From Pseudomonas sp. CFBP13508 (GTDB taxonomy: Bacteria > Pseudomonadota > Gammaproteobacteria > Pseudomonadales > Pseudomonadaceae): 64,000 nt of DNA. Within the stretch, counting starts at the first letter, position 1. Each line of letters begins with the position of its first letter. The position numbers and the translations under genes were made by a program. Where the stretch lies: positions 91,320-155,319 of the forward strand of contig NZ_QFZZ01000001.1 in assembly GCF_005233515.1 (NCBI RefSeq), read 5' to 3'. Under the pieces are notes generated by a model. It had not been told where the DNA came from. It saw only the letters and a list, made by a program, of their open reading frames with translations, and did no database searches. Below, in pieces: positions 16,335 to 26,197 of the stretch.

Positions 16335-17618
16335 TCAGTTCATCCCCAGCCAGTTCGGCAGCACCAGTGAGATCCACGGCACGTAAGTAATCAGGATCAG
16401 GAACAACAGCAGAATCGACAACCAGGGCATCGCGGCTTTGACTGTGGCGGGCAAGGACATGCCGGTCACCGCCGAGGTCACGAACAGGTTCAGGCCCACC
16501 GGTGGCGTGATCAGGCCGATCTCAAGGTTGACCACCATGATGATGCCGAGGTGAATCGGATCGATGCCCAGTTTCATCGCGATAGGAAAAAGGATGGGCG
16601 CCAGGATCAGGATGATCGCCGACGGTTCCATGAACGCGCCGGCAATCAACAGGACAATGTTGACCACCAGCAGGAACGTCACCGGCGTCAGGCCGGCGTC
16701 GATCACCCAGGCAGTGATTTGTTGGGGTAACTGTTCGGTGGTCAGCACGTGGGCGAACAGCATGGCGTTGGCAATGATGAACATCAGCATGATGCTCAGC
16801 TTGGCCGAGTCGAGCAGAACCTTCGGTGTCTCGCGAAAGGTCAGATCCTTGTAGACGAACAGAGCGATAAAGGCCGAATAGACGGCTGCCACTGCGGCAG
16901 CTTCGGTCGGGGTGAACATGCCCGAATAGATGCCGCCGAGGATGATCACCATCAGCAACAGGCCCCATATTGCCTGGCGTGCCGTACTCAGAAACTCGCG
17001 AAGCGTCGCACGCGGCAAGGCGGGGAGATTTTTCTTCACCGCAACGATGTAGATCGCCACCATCAATGCCGTGCCCAGCAGCAGGCCAGGCACCACGCCG
17101 GCCATGAACAGCTTGCCCACGGAAGTCTCTGTAGCAGCGGCGTAAACCACCATCACGATCGACGGCGGGATAAGGATGCCCAGCGTACCGGCGTTGCAGA
17201 TGATCCCTGCGCCGAACGCTTGCGGGTAGCCGGAACGGACCATCCCGGCAATCGCAATCGAGCCCACCGCAGCGACCGTGGCGGGACTTGAACCGGAGAG
17301 GGCGGCGAACAGCATGCAGGCCAGCACCGCCGCGATGGCCAGGCCGCCGCGAATATGCCCGACACAGGCGTTGGCGAAGTCGATCAGCCGGCGGGCGACG
17401 CCGCCGGTGGTCATGAAGGCCCCGGCCAGCAGGAAAAACGGAATGGCCAGCAGCGTGTAGTGTTCCGAGGTCTCGAACAGTTTGATCGCCAGCGAGCGCA
17501 CCGAGTCGGGACTGAAGAAAATGATCGTCAGGGAGCCGGCCAGGCCCAGTGAGATGGCGATCGGCACGCCGATGAACATCAAGGCGAACAGGGCCACGAA
17601 CAGGAAGGCAATGGTCAT
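16335..17618 (-). CDS. dctM: TRAP transporter large permease DctM
   Basis: A 427-residue 12-helix permease of the DctM family. Conserved regions are LAIPFFLLAGAFM, SGSSPATVAAVGSI, CNAGTLGILIPPSI, YSGMFTPTEAAAV and the C-terminal NLEIGLITPPVGLNLFV. It catalyses sodium-driven uptake of the ligand delivered by DctP through DctQ-DctM. Its ATG overlaps the dctQ stop (ATGA), showing translational coupling. No gap in the family length. Confidence 0.92.
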   Translation of the reverse strand: MTIAFLFVALFALMFIGVPIAISLGLAGSLTIIFFSPDSVRSLAIKLFETSEHYTLLAIPFFLLAGAFMTTGGVARRLIDFANACVGHIRGGLAIAAVLACMLFAALSGSSPATVAAVGSIAIAGMVRSGYPQAFGAGIICNAGTLGILIPPSIVMVVYAAATETSVGKLFMAGVVPGLLLGTALMVAIYIVAVKKNLPALPRATLREFLSTARQAIWGLLLMVIILGGIYSGMFTPTEAAAVAAVYSAFIALFVYKDLTFRETPKVLLDSAKLSIMLMFIIANAMLFAHVLTTEQLPQQITAWVIDAGLTPVTFLLVVNIVLLIAGAFMEPSAIILILAPILFPIAMKLGIDPIHLGIIMVVNLEIGLITPPVGLNLFVTSAVTGMSLPATVKAAMPWLSILLLFLILITYVPWISLVLPNWLGMN

Positions 17619-18256
17619 GGCTTGTCTTCCTCGTGTTCGGCAAGTTTCAGCGCGTCGGCCGCCTCATCGGCCAGGCCGAGGCCGGTCTGACGGTTGAGCA
17701 GGATGCGCAGGAGAATTTCAGCGAAGCGGATGAATACCAGCGCGAAGCCCAGCGGCACGATCAACCCGACATGCCACTGCATGACGCCGAAATGGCCGAG
17801 ATCCTCGGCGCCGATGCCGGCGTTCATCAAGGTTTCAATCCATTCGAAGCTGGCGACGGCGAGCAGCCCCGCGTAGGCCAGACAGCACAGGCAGGCCAAA
17901 ATGCCGATGTAGCGCTGTACCGATCTGCGCGCCAGTTTGACCAGTGCGTCGACACCGATATGCCCGGCGGTGCGCACGCCATAAGCCAGGCCGAAAAAAA
18001 TCAGCCAGCCAAACAGCGCTTTGGTCAGGGCAGTGCTCCAGGTCATGGCCTGCGCCATGCCCATGATCTGATCGCCAACAGCGAACAGCGGAACACTGGC
18101 CGCCGGCCAATGATCGGCGAGCCAGTAAAACAGGCTGTAGAAGTTATTGAGGATCACGTAGACAAACGTGACGAGGGTCATGGCCGCCAGAAGGAAGACG
18201 ATGAAGCCTTCCTCGAAGTGTTCCCAGATTCGCCGAAGCGCTTTCATGGATGGCAT
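17615..18256 (-). CDS. dctQ: TRAP transporter small permease DctQ
   Basis: A 213-residue four-helix membrane protein of the DctQ family: helices near residues 17-40, 75-95, 115-135 and 165-185. FFGLAYGVRTAGHIGVDALV is the family's conserved middle segment. It is the small subunit that bridges DctP and DctM. The start may be at 18256 or at a second ATG nine bases later. dctP lies upstream across a strong hairpin. Confidence 0.9.
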   Translation of the reverse strand: MPSMKALRRIWEHFEEGFIVFLLAAMTLVTFVYVILNNFYSLFYWLADHWPAASVPLFAVGDQIMGMAQAMTWSTALTKALFGWLIFFGLAYGVRTAGHIGVDALVKLARRSVQRYIGILACLCCLAYAGLLAVASFEWIETLMNAGIGAEDLGHFGVMQWHVGLIVPLGFALVFIRFAEILLRILLNRQTGLGLADEAADALKLAEHEEDKP

Positions 18257-18275
18257 CTCACGTCGAGTGAAGACG

Positions 18276-18303
18276 GGCAGGCGCCGACGCAGCGGCGCCT
18301 GCC
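18276..18303 (-). terminator. Hairpin between dctP and dctQ
   Basis: A 10-bp perfect GC-rich stem, GGCAGGCGCC/GGCGCCTGCC, with an 8-base loop, in the 53 bp between the dctP stop and dctQ start. There is no T-tract. It is placed like the stabilising or attenuating hairpins that keep binding protein levels above permease levels. Confidence 0.6.
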
Positions 18304-18309
18304 TTGCGA

Positions 18310-19359
<1,050 letters not shown>

Positions 19360-19578
19360 TCAAGTGCCGAGACATGTTCAAGTCTAGGCAGAAATATCTG
19401 ATTTGCCGGGGAATTGACCAGAAAACCGCAAAACAGTAGCGAGTGAACTGAGTACGTGGTTCCGTCAGGGCCGTGAACGGTATGGGGATTACCCGGCGAC
19501 GAGTGATGTTTGAATTTCAAGTGCCCGCTGCTGAAGGTGAACCGGGCAGATAGGCCTCGGGTTGGCGGCGCGGGATTC

Positions 19579-19836
19579 TCATATCGCCAGGTCCTCGTCC
19601 CAACACACGGCCTTTGATTCGTGCCATTGCACGTCGGTGACGCCGAATCGCTCGGCCATCGGTTTCGAGAAGCGCTTCAATGGAGGCCGGCCTGGCTTGG
19701 GAATTGGCGTCAACCCGGCATCACAACTCGCCCACTGCCAGGCTTCTGCGTTGTTCATCAATTTGGCGCGGATAATAAAGGATTTGGGCACACCGTGAAG
19801 TCGGTACTTAATCATGTACAAATCTGTCTGGCTCAT
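19579..19836 (-). CDS. Small conserved protein, possibly DUF6555
   Basis: An 85-residue protein of unknown function. The N-terminal half reads LYMIKYRLHGVPKSFIIRA, and a central AWQWASCDAGLTPIPK follows; I recall this pattern from a small Pseudomonas family (DUF6555), but that is memory, not a search. The ATG has a good ribosome binding site, AGGAGAGCCTC. No signal peptide or membrane segment. It stands alone, with 273 bp of non-coding DNA between it and dctP. Confidence 0.65.
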   Translation of the reverse strand: MSQTDLYMIKYRLHGVPKSFIIRAKLMNNAEAWQWASCDAGLTPIPKPGRPPLKRFSKPMAERFGVTDVQWHESKAVCWDEDLAI

Positions 19837-20281
19837 GAGGCTCTCCTGTTACTCATGAAAGAGGGATGTTCCTCGCGCCAGGAAATTCACAGTTTTTTCT
19901 AACATCTCGACATGCGTCCGCACCGGTTGAAAAATCACTTATACAAGCATGCGCTTGCGGTATAACAACGCTCCTTATGTGATTGCGAAAGTTTGATCAG
20001 CGTAACTAAGCGAAACGGCAAAATATATCGACGCTTGTCCGGTGTGATGGCGTTTGAATGTCATTTGATATTGACGAGGAACATCGCTGCGTTTAACTAG
20101 CGCGTAATCTGTAGATCGCTGCCGATACTGTAAAATTGGTACGTTGGTGCAGTTAACCAGTGGAATATTTTAGTTAGCAAGCTTCGCAAGCGAGGCGATA
20201 AACGCACAATTTCCTGTACAGATTCAGCGAAGCTCATGTAATGGTTAATGACCCGATTGTGCCTTGACAGGAAGAAGGGCC
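19837..20281. other. AT-rich intergenic region without a supported gene
   Basis: 445 bp noticeably richer in A+T than its surroundings. It must hold the promoters of the small minus-strand gene at 19836 and of the CxxC protein at 20282. A minus-strand frame from 20237 to 20097 (46 codons) lacks a ribosome binding site and was not called. Confidence 0.5.
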
Positions 20282-20500
20282 ATGGAAAACGACGAGCTGC
20301 GCCACACTTGTACAAAGTGCAATAAGCTGTACAAAACCTCGCCGCAAGCGGAGCGTTATAAGGCAAGTGCCGGACATGCCGGGCTTTGTGAAAAATGTCT
20401 CAAAAACGAGCAGGAGCGGGTGATCAGTCAGCGCCTGGCCTTGTGTGCCGCGAAGATGTTGGACATTGATCGTCAGTTCAAGCCATCAGCGAAACGCTGA
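20282..20500 (+). CDS. Small zinc-ribbon-like CxxC protein
   Basis: A 72-residue, highly charged protein with two CxxC knuckles, CTKC (about residues 10-13) and CEKC (about 38-41), the layout of a small zinc ribbon. Between them lies YKTSPQAERYKASAGHAG, and the C terminus ends in FKPSAKR. The ATG at 20282 is preceded by AAGAAGGG, better than an earlier in-frame start at 20264. It may be a nucleic-acid-binding or regulatory protein; no specific function is claimed. It sits in an AT-rich island with no obvious partner. Confidence 0.65.
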   Translation: MENDELRHTCTKCNKLYKTSPQAERYKASAGHAGLCEKCLKNEQERVISQRLALCAAKMLDIDRQFKPSAKR

Positions 20501-20704
20501 TGTTCGCTTCAGCTCGCAAACGAGGCGGCTGATGAAATTCGGCAAGACTCAACGATTACCGCTGCGCTTGTACAACTGCAGAGAGTTGGGTTGGGCCGTT
20601 GATCATGTCCCTGACAATAAATCACTGCCAGTAATTGTTTTGACTTACGTATAAATCGAATCGTCCAGTTTCCAGGATGTTACACAAACTTGCACAGGAA
20701 GTAA

Positions 20705-20726
20705 GAGGCCCGTGAATACGGGCCTC
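20705..20726 (-). terminator. Terminator of the NCS1 permease operon
   Basis: A 9-bp perfect stem GAGGCCCGT/ACGGGCCTC with a 4-base loop, 47 bp after the permease stop on the minus strand; followed there by TTACTTCC. Confidence 0.65.
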
Positions 20727-20772
20727 AGTACTGTTCCGATAAAAGAGCACAAACGCTCTCAGCCTGCGAACA

Positions 20773-22134
20773 TCAAACTTGCGATGCCTTGATCAACAGC
20801 GAACCGCGCCGGCGCATGAGGGCGTAGTAAGCGCACGCAGGGAACAGCAAGCCAACGGCCCACGCCAGGTCGACGCCTTGCAGGCTGGTGGCAACAGGCC
20901 CGACGTACATGGAGGTGTTCATGAACGGAATTTCCAGAGCAATGGTGCAAAGGAATACTGCGATTGCTGTCCAGTTCACCCGACCGTAGATGCCTGCCGG
21001 ATCGAAGATGTCGGCAATCCGGTAAACGCCTTTGCGCAGCGCGTAGTAATCGACAAGATTGATCGCCGTCCAGGGGATCAGAAAGTAGCTCATGAAAAAG
21101 ATGAAATTCAGGAAGAACTGCAGAAAGTCGTCCTGCGCCAGAGTGCATAAACCGGTAGCGGTCGTGCAGATGATCAGCAGGAATCCCGCACGTACAGACG
21201 GGGTGATTTTGAGTGCAGAGAAAGGCTCGATCATCGTGATCGTCGACATGAAAGCGCCATACAGGTTGAACACATTGATGGCGATCTGGCCGTATAGCAC
21301 GAATGCCACCATCAGCAGCGTGCCTCCTCCGAGCAGGCCTATAAGATGCAGCCCGACGTTATCGGAGAACCCCACCATGCCCTTGGCCAGTACGGCGCCT
21401 AACAACATCATCCAGCTTCCGCCGATAACGGTACCGGCATAGCTGTACCAGAACACTTGGCGGGTGGATGTGGCGCTCGGCAAATAGCGAGAGTAGTCCG
21501 CCACGTAAGGTGCGTAGGACAGTTGCCAAGTGACCGCGATACTGACAGAGGCGAGGAAGCTGACCAGATTGAAACCCTGCGCGGTCCATTGGCCGGCCTC
21601 TATCGGCAGCGCGAGGGCGAGCAGGGTGGCGATGCCGAACACGGCAATCGAAATCAGCGAAAGCAGCTTCTGCACGCGATGAATCAGTTGGTAGCCGAAC
21701 AGCGCGACCAGGAAGCATGCCGCGCCCAGCAGAGCGATGTTGCCAGCGGTGCTCAACGGGCTCAGGTCGCTCACCGCCTGAGCAGCCAACAGCGTGTTGC
21801 TGACGAAAAAGCCCAAGTAGATAAGCATGACGAACAGCAGCGGGACGATAGCGCCGAAAACCCCGAATTGTGCCCGGCTCTGGATCATCTGCGGAATACC
21901 CAGTCTCGGCCCCTGCGCGGAGTGCGAAGCCATGAAAATTGCACCAATCAGCGAACCGGTAAGGATCGATAGCGCACTCCAGAAAAGATTGAGTCCCAGG
22001 CTGATGGGCAACACTCCAGCCGCTACCGTGGTGATGTTGGCGTTGGCACCAAACCAGACGAAGAACAGGGAACGTGGCCGACCGTGACGCTCGCTCTCAG
22101 GGATAAAGTCGATGCTGCGTTTTTCAACTTTCAT
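20773..22134 (-). CDS. NCS1 family purine/cytosine permease
   Basis: A 453-residue, 12-helix inner-membrane transporter of the nucleobase:cation symporter-1 family. Typical features are the N-terminal FFVWFGANANITTVAAG, SYAPYVADYSRYLP in the middle, and FLIPWTAINLVDYY near the C terminus. These proteins import cytosine, purines, allantoin, hydantoin or related compounds. It lies 13 bp after the isochorismatase-fold hydrolase gene in one operon, so the substrate may be hydrolysed by that enzyme. Specificity is not deducible. Confidence 0.88.
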   Translation of the reverse strand: MKVEKRSIDFIPESERHGRPRSLFFVWFGANANITTVAAGVLPISLGLNLFWSALSILTGSLIGAIFMASHSAQGPRLGIPQMIQSRAQFGVFGAIVPLLFVMLIYLGFFVSNTLLAAQAVSDLSPLSTAGNIALLGAACFLVALFGYQLIHRVQKLLSLISIAVFGIATLLALALPIEAGQWTAQGFNLVSFLASVSIAVTWQLSYAPYVADYSRYLPSATSTRQVFWYSYAGTVIGGSWMMLLGAVLAKGMVGFSDNVGLHLIGLLGGGTLLMVAFVLYGQIAINVFNLYGAFMSTITMIEPFSALKITPSVRAGFLLIICTTATGLCTLAQDDFLQFFLNFIFFMSYFLIPWTAINLVDYYALRKGVYRIADIFDPAGIYGRVNWTAIAVFLCTIALEIPFMNTSMYVGPVATSLQGVDLAWAVGLLFPACAYYALMRRRGSLLIKASQV

Positions 22135-22147
22135 GTCTGTTCTCCGT

Positions 22148-22822
22148 TCAGCAGGCGTCGACGAGGCGGCGTTGAAAGCGCGCTACGACTTGTGGGAATT
22201 CATCTGGCTGGAAGGCGAGGTGATCGGGTTCGGCGGTTCGAAGCGATGTTGCGGGCTCGTTGTTCCAGCGTCTCGACAACTGCTCGGTGGTGAAGAGCTC
22301 CAGCCCGTACAGCCAGTTGGAAAGGATGAACAGTGCCGAGTAATGCGCTCCCTCTGTAGTCGCACTACAGGCGTCAGCGACAAGGCTGACCTGGAAGTCG
22401 TGCTGATAGGCGTCGAACAGACTGCTCATGACACACACATCCGTCAGCACGCCGATGACCACCAGTTGCTTGATGCCTCGGCGGTTGAGCATCTGAGCCA
22501 AACGGGTGCCGTGGAAGGCGCTGTAGCGGCGTTTATCGATGACGACGTCAGCGTCTCGAGGCGCCAGGGCGTCAATGATCTCGATCGCAGATGTGCCGGC
22601 GCGGTAAGTCGTTGGCCTGCCTTGGTCGTCTACCGGTTCGCCCAGCGCCAGATCGCGGCCCGGAGCGTCGTTGACATGGCGGGTATAGAAAATCGGGATG
22701 TGCAACTGGCGAGCGCGATCGATCAGGGATGCGGCGTTATCGACCACTTGATCGAAGCGTTCGAGCGGGAAGCCATCTTCCTTTTGCATATCGATCACAA
22801 GCAAGGCGGTGTCTTGGTTCAT
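22148..22822 (-). CDS. Isochorismatase family cysteine hydrolase
   Basis: A 224-residue alpha/beta hydrolase of the isochorismatase/nicotinamidase superfamily. The catalytic triad is visible: Asp in LLVIDMQKEDG (about residue 11), Lys in VIDKRRYSAFHGT (about 102), and Cys in GVLTDVCVMSS (about 135). Members hydrolyse amides such as N-carbamoyl compounds, ureidoacrylate or nicotinamide. As first gene before an NCS1 permease, it probably deaminates or decarbamoylates the imported nitrogen compound. Confidence 0.88.
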   Translation of the reverse strand: MNQDTALLVIDMQKEDGFPLERFDQVVDNAASLIDRARQLHIPIFYTRHVNDAPGRDLALGEPVDDQGRPTTYRAGTSAIEIIDALAPRDADVVIDKRRYSAFHGTRLAQMLNRRGIKQLVVIGVLTDVCVMSSLFDAYQHDFQVSLVADACSATTEGAHYSALFILSNWLYGLELFTTEQLSRRWNNEPATSLRTAEPDHLAFQPDEFPQVVARFQRRLVDAC

Positions 22823-23136
22823 CAGGTTTGTTCCGGATGCAGAGCGTCGGGCGAGCCGGAGGGACTCACCAGAAAACTCGGTAATGACGGTGCGCAGCGA
22901 TCCGCCAAGGCGGAAACTGCGAGAGATCGAGAGAGACTCTCGTGGGGAGGTGTTACCTGACTATCTGCCAGAAACCGTTTTGCTTCGCGCTCACGCAGGA
23001 TGGCAGCTGCGGCAGCACGATGGAGGACGAAGAGCGGAATCGACGGAGATAACGCGCCATGGCTGCGCACGGCAACGCACACACCGCGCTTGAAGAGCGG
23101 GTGTGAGCGTCGCCGAAATTTGCGGAGGATGCAGGC
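22823..23136. other. Intergenic region upstream of the isochorismatase operon
   Basis: 314 bp. A minus-strand frame spanning about 23270-22822 is open and has plausible codon use but only a GTG far inside and no good ribosome binding site; it was not called as a gene. The operon promoter must be in this stretch but no clear hexamers stand out. Confidence 0.4.
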
Positions 23137-23271
23137 ATGGCCATAGACCTTGAGCGCGATATGCACTGGAGGAGCAAGATACGGGCCAAGCTGTGCAAGG
23201 CCTTCGAAGCCATTGAGCCAGAGCGGACCAAGCGTTTGAAACAGCGTTTTTTGGTATCTGGCATTCCATAA
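23137..23271 (+). CDS. Candidate small basic protein (44 aa)
   Basis: A 44-codon ORF below usual length cut-offs. It begins MAIDLERDMHWRSKIRAKL and ends TKRLKQRFLVSGIP. An unusually good ribosome binding site, GCGGAGG, lies 10 bases before the ATG. The peptide is amphipathic, strongly basic and probably helical, with no signal or membrane segment. It is divergent from the isochorismatase operon. It was not recognised, and translation is inferred from the start context only. Confidence 0.45.
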   Translation: MAIDLERDMHWRSKIRAKLCKAFEAIEPERTKRLKQRFLVSGIP

Positions 23272-23346
23272 TATTGTGTTACGTAGCGTAGCAGCGGCTT
23301 GCGTTCTTGCTCCCTTTTGAAGCAGATCCCTCCAGGTTTGCCGCGA

Positions 23347-24483
23347 TCAACGCCGCGCCGTGCGCGTACTCACATCCACCCAGACCGCCAACACCAGAAT
23401 GCTGCCCTTGACGATCATCTGCCAGTAACTATCCACGTCGAGCATGGACATGCCGTTGTCCAGACTGGTGATCACCAGCGCGCCGAGGAGGGCGCCGTAG
23501 ACGGTGCCGGAGCCGCCGCGCATGGAGGTGCCGCCGATGAAGCAGGCGGCGATGGCGTCGAGTTCGCCCATGCTGCCGGCGGACGGTGAGCCGGCGGCGA
23601 GGCGTGCGGTGTTGACCACGCCGGCGAGGGCGCACATCACGCCCATGATGCCGAAGATCCACAGCTTGACCGCCTGCACATTGATGCCTGACAGGCGCGT
23701 GGCTTCCATGTTGCTGCCGACCGAATAGACCCGGCGGCCGAACACGGTCTGGCTGGTGACGTAACTGAACACCCCGAGCAGAATCAGCAACAGCAGCACC
23801 GGCACGGGAATGCCGTCATAGCTGTTGAGGGTCTGAACAAAACCGGCCAGCACCGCGCCGATCACCAGCACGCGCACAACATCACGCACCAGTGAATGCG
23901 CCGCCAGGCCATGCAGGGCGCGATTGCGTCGTTGTTTCCAGGTCAGGAACATTGTCAGCGCAAACAGCAGCACACCCAGGCCAGTGCCGATCGCGTGGGG
24001 CAGATAACCTTGGCCGATATAGACCAGCTCCGGCGATACCGGGGCGATGGTGGTGCCGCCGGTGATCCCCAGCAAAATCCCGCGAAACGCCAACATGCCA
24101 CCGAGCCCGACGATAAATGACGGTATGCGCAAGTACGCCGCCATGTAGCCGTTGGCGAGGCCGATCATCAGGCCGCACAGGGCGACCAGACTCAGATTCG
24201 CCAGCAACGGAATGTGATAGACCACGTCGAGTATCGCCGCGAGGCCACCCAGCAGGCCGAGCAATGAGCCCACCGACAAATCGATCTCGCCGCTGATGAT
24301 CACCAGCACCATGCCGCAGGCGAGGATGCCGGTGATCGACATCTGCCGCAGCAGGTTGGAAAGGTTGCGCGGGGTGAGGAAACCGCCTTCGGTCTGCCAG
24401 CTGAAGAACAGCCAGATCAGCACCACGGCGAATACCAGCGCGAGCATTTTGTAGCGGGTGAACAGTTGTTTGACCTGATTCAT
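23347..24483 (-). CDS. xylH: Xylose ABC transporter permease XylH
   Basis: A 378-residue permease of the ribose/xylose type (about 10 membrane helices). Family landmarks are GILACGMVLVIISGEIDLSVGS, IPSFIVGLGGMLAFRG and the C-terminal CFIGGTSMRGGSGTVYGALLG. It forms the membrane channel for xylose with XylG and XylF. The ATG directly abuts the xylG stop codon, so the two are translationally coupled. Last gene of xylA-xylF-xylG-xylH. Confidence 0.92.
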   Translation of the reverse strand: MNQVKQLFTRYKMLALVFAVVLIWLFFSWQTEGGFLTPRNLSNLLRQMSITGILACGMVLVIISGEIDLSVGSLLGLLGGLAAILDVVYHIPLLANLSLVALCGLMIGLANGYMAAYLRIPSFIVGLGGMLAFRGILLGITGGTTIAPVSPELVYIGQGYLPHAIGTGLGVLLFALTMFLTWKQRRNRALHGLAAHSLVRDVVRVLVIGAVLAGFVQTLNSYDGIPVPVLLLLILLGVFSYVTSQTVFGRRVYSVGSNMEATRLSGINVQAVKLWIFGIMGVMCALAGVVNTARLAAGSPSAGSMGELDAIAACFIGGTSMRGGSGTVYGALLGALVITSLDNGMSMLDVDSYWQMIVKGSILVLAVWVDVSTRTARR

Positions 24484-26040
24484 TTACGCGGTTTTCCGAT
24501 CATTATTGTTATGGCTGCCCGGCTGGCTGAGGGCGGCGGCGAGTACCTGTTCCTGGGTCAGCTCATGGTTGACGAAGTCGCCGCGCAACTGGCCTTCGCC
24601 GATCACCAGCACGCGGTCGGAGACGCCGAGCACTTCGGCCAGTTCCGACGAAACCATGATGATCGACACGCCCTCAGCGGCGAGCGCGCCCATCAACTTG
24701 TAGATCTCATACTTGGCGCCGACGTCCACGCCTCGGGTCGGCTCGTCGAGAATCAGCACGCGCGGTTTGGCCAGCAGCATCTTGGCCAGTACGGCTTTTT
24801 GCTGATTGCCGCCCGACAGGCTGGTGATCGGCAGGGACGGACTTGCGGTCTTCAGATGCAGGCGGGAGATTTCCCGGTCGATGCAGCCCAGTTCGGCTTC
24901 GGCATCGATGCGGGTCATTTTCGAATAACTCTCGAGCACGGCGAGGGTGATGTTCTGGCCGACACCGAGATCCGGAATGATGCCTTGGCGCTTGCGATCT
25001 TCAGGCACCAGGCACAGGCCGGCGCGGATCGCTTTCAGCGGCGTGCGCGTGTCGATTGGCTGGCCGTCCAGCCAGACTTCGCCTTCATGGCGGCCGGGGT
25101 AAGCGCCGAACAGTGCGGTGACCAGCTCGGTGCGGCCGGCCCCGACCAGCCCGGCAATGCCAAGAATCTCGCCGCGTTTGAGGCTGAAGGAAATGTCGTC
25201 GACCCGTTTGCGCTTGGGGTTGTCGACGTCGTAGCAAGTGATGTGGCGCGCCTCGAAAATCACCTCGCCAATTTCATGCGGCTCGCTGGGGTAGAGGTTG
25301 TTCATTTCGCGCCCGACCATCTGCGTGATGATCTGTGGAATGTCCATGTCGGCCATGGCGGTGGTAGCGATGTGTTTGCCGTCGCGGATCACCGAAATGG
25401 TGTCGCACACGGCGGCGACTTCATCGAGTTTGTGCGAGATGTAGACGCAGGCGACGCCCTTGGCTTTGAGGTCACGGATGATGTCGAGCAGCACTTCGAT
25501 TTCCGAGCGGCTCAGGGCCGAGGAGGGTTCGTCGAGGATCAGCAGACGCGCCTGTTTGTTCAGGGCCTTGGCGATTTCCACCAGTTGCTGATAACCGCCG
25601 CCGTACTGCGAAACCGGCAGCGACACGTTCATATCCGGCACTTTCAATTCACGCATCAACGCTTCGGCGCGATGGATCATCGCCGGGTAGTTCATGCGCC
25701 CGCCCGGCAGCGTCAGCTCATGGCCCATGAAGATGTTTTCCGCCACCGACAGATCCGGAACCAGGGTCAGTTCCTGATGGATGATGACGATGCCGGCGGC
25801 CTCGGTTTCGCTGATCGACTGCGCCCGGAGCGGTTGCCCGTCCCAGAGGATTTCGCCGTCCCAGGTGCCATGGGGATAGACCGCCGAAAGGATCTTCATC
25901 AGCGTCGACTTGCCGGCGCCATTCTCGCCGCACAGGCCCACGCATTCGCCGGGTCGGACCTTGATGTCGATGCCGTTGAGCGCTTTGACACCGCCGAAGG
26001 TTTTGACGATGCCGTTCATTTGCAGCAGATAGTCGGACAT
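24484..26040 (-). CDS. xylG: Xylose ABC transporter ATP-binding protein XylG
   Basis: A 518-residue tandem ATPase. The first domain has Walker [10 protein letters not shown] (about residue 38), a signature-like [15 protein letters not shown] and Walker [12 protein letters not shown]; the second domain has a degenerate P-loop ([10 protein letters not shown]), the signature [16 protein letters not shown] and Walker [15 protein letters not shown]. This is the architecture of sugar importers such as XylG/RbsA. It powers xylose uptake through XylH. It is separated from xylF by a REP pair. Confidence 0.93.
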   Translation of the reverse strand: MSDYLLQMNGIVKTFGGVKALNGIDIKVRPGECVGLCGENGAGKSTLMKILSAVYPHGTWDGEILWDGQPLRAQSISETEAAGIVIIHQELTLVPDLSVAENIFMGHELTLPGGRMNYPAMIHRAEALMRELKVPDMNVSLPVSQYGGGYQQLVEIAKALNKQARLLILDEPSSALSRSEIEVLLDIIRDLKAKGVACVYISHKLDEVAAVCDTISVIRDGKHIATTAMADMDIPQIITQMVGREMNNLYPSEPHEIGEVIFEARHITCYDVDNPKRKRVDDISFSLKRGEILGIAGLVGAGRTELVTALFGAYPGRHEGEVWLDGQPIDTRTPLKAIRAGLCLVPEDRKRQGIIPDLGVGQNITLAVLESYSKMTRIDAEAELGCIDREISRLHLKTASPSLPITSLSGGNQQKAVLAKMLLAKPRVLILDEPTRGVDVGAKYEIYKLMGALAAEGVSIIMVSSELAEVLGVSDRVLVIGEGQLRGDFVNHELTQEQVLAAALSQPGSHNNNDRKTA

Positions 26041-26083
26041 GGAAAAGGCTCGTATACCAGGGACTCAAACACCACTGAACCTG

Positions 26084-26172
26084 TGTGGGAGCGAGCCTGC
26101 TCGCGAAGGGGCCTTTTCAGCCAGAGCTTTACTGACTGACACTCCGCTTTCGCGAGCAGGCTCGCTCCCACA
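26084..26172. repeat. Inverted pair of REP elements between xylF and xylG
   Basis: Two 24-bp REP copies in opposite orientation (26084-26107 and 26149-26172) flank a 41-bp spacer. As RNA they could form a large stem-loop that protects the upstream xylA-xylF message or damps expression of xylGH. Confidence 0.9.
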
Positions 26173-26197
26173 GGTCTGATCAAGATTTACGACCGGA

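Noticed and set aside
20097..20237. 46-codon minus-strand ORF starting MSFAESVQEIV
   Set aside because: No Shine-Dalgarno sequence upstream and AT-rich DNA without codon bias; considered a chance frame.
22822..23270. Long open minus-strand frame upstream of the isochorismatase gene
   Set aside because: It has no ATG; the only usable start is an internal GTG without a ribosome binding site, and a well-supported small ORF lies on the other strand. Left as non-coding.
24466..26139. 557-codon plus-strand frame opposite xylG
   Set aside because: Antisense shadow of a strongly supported ATPase gene with intact Walker motifs.
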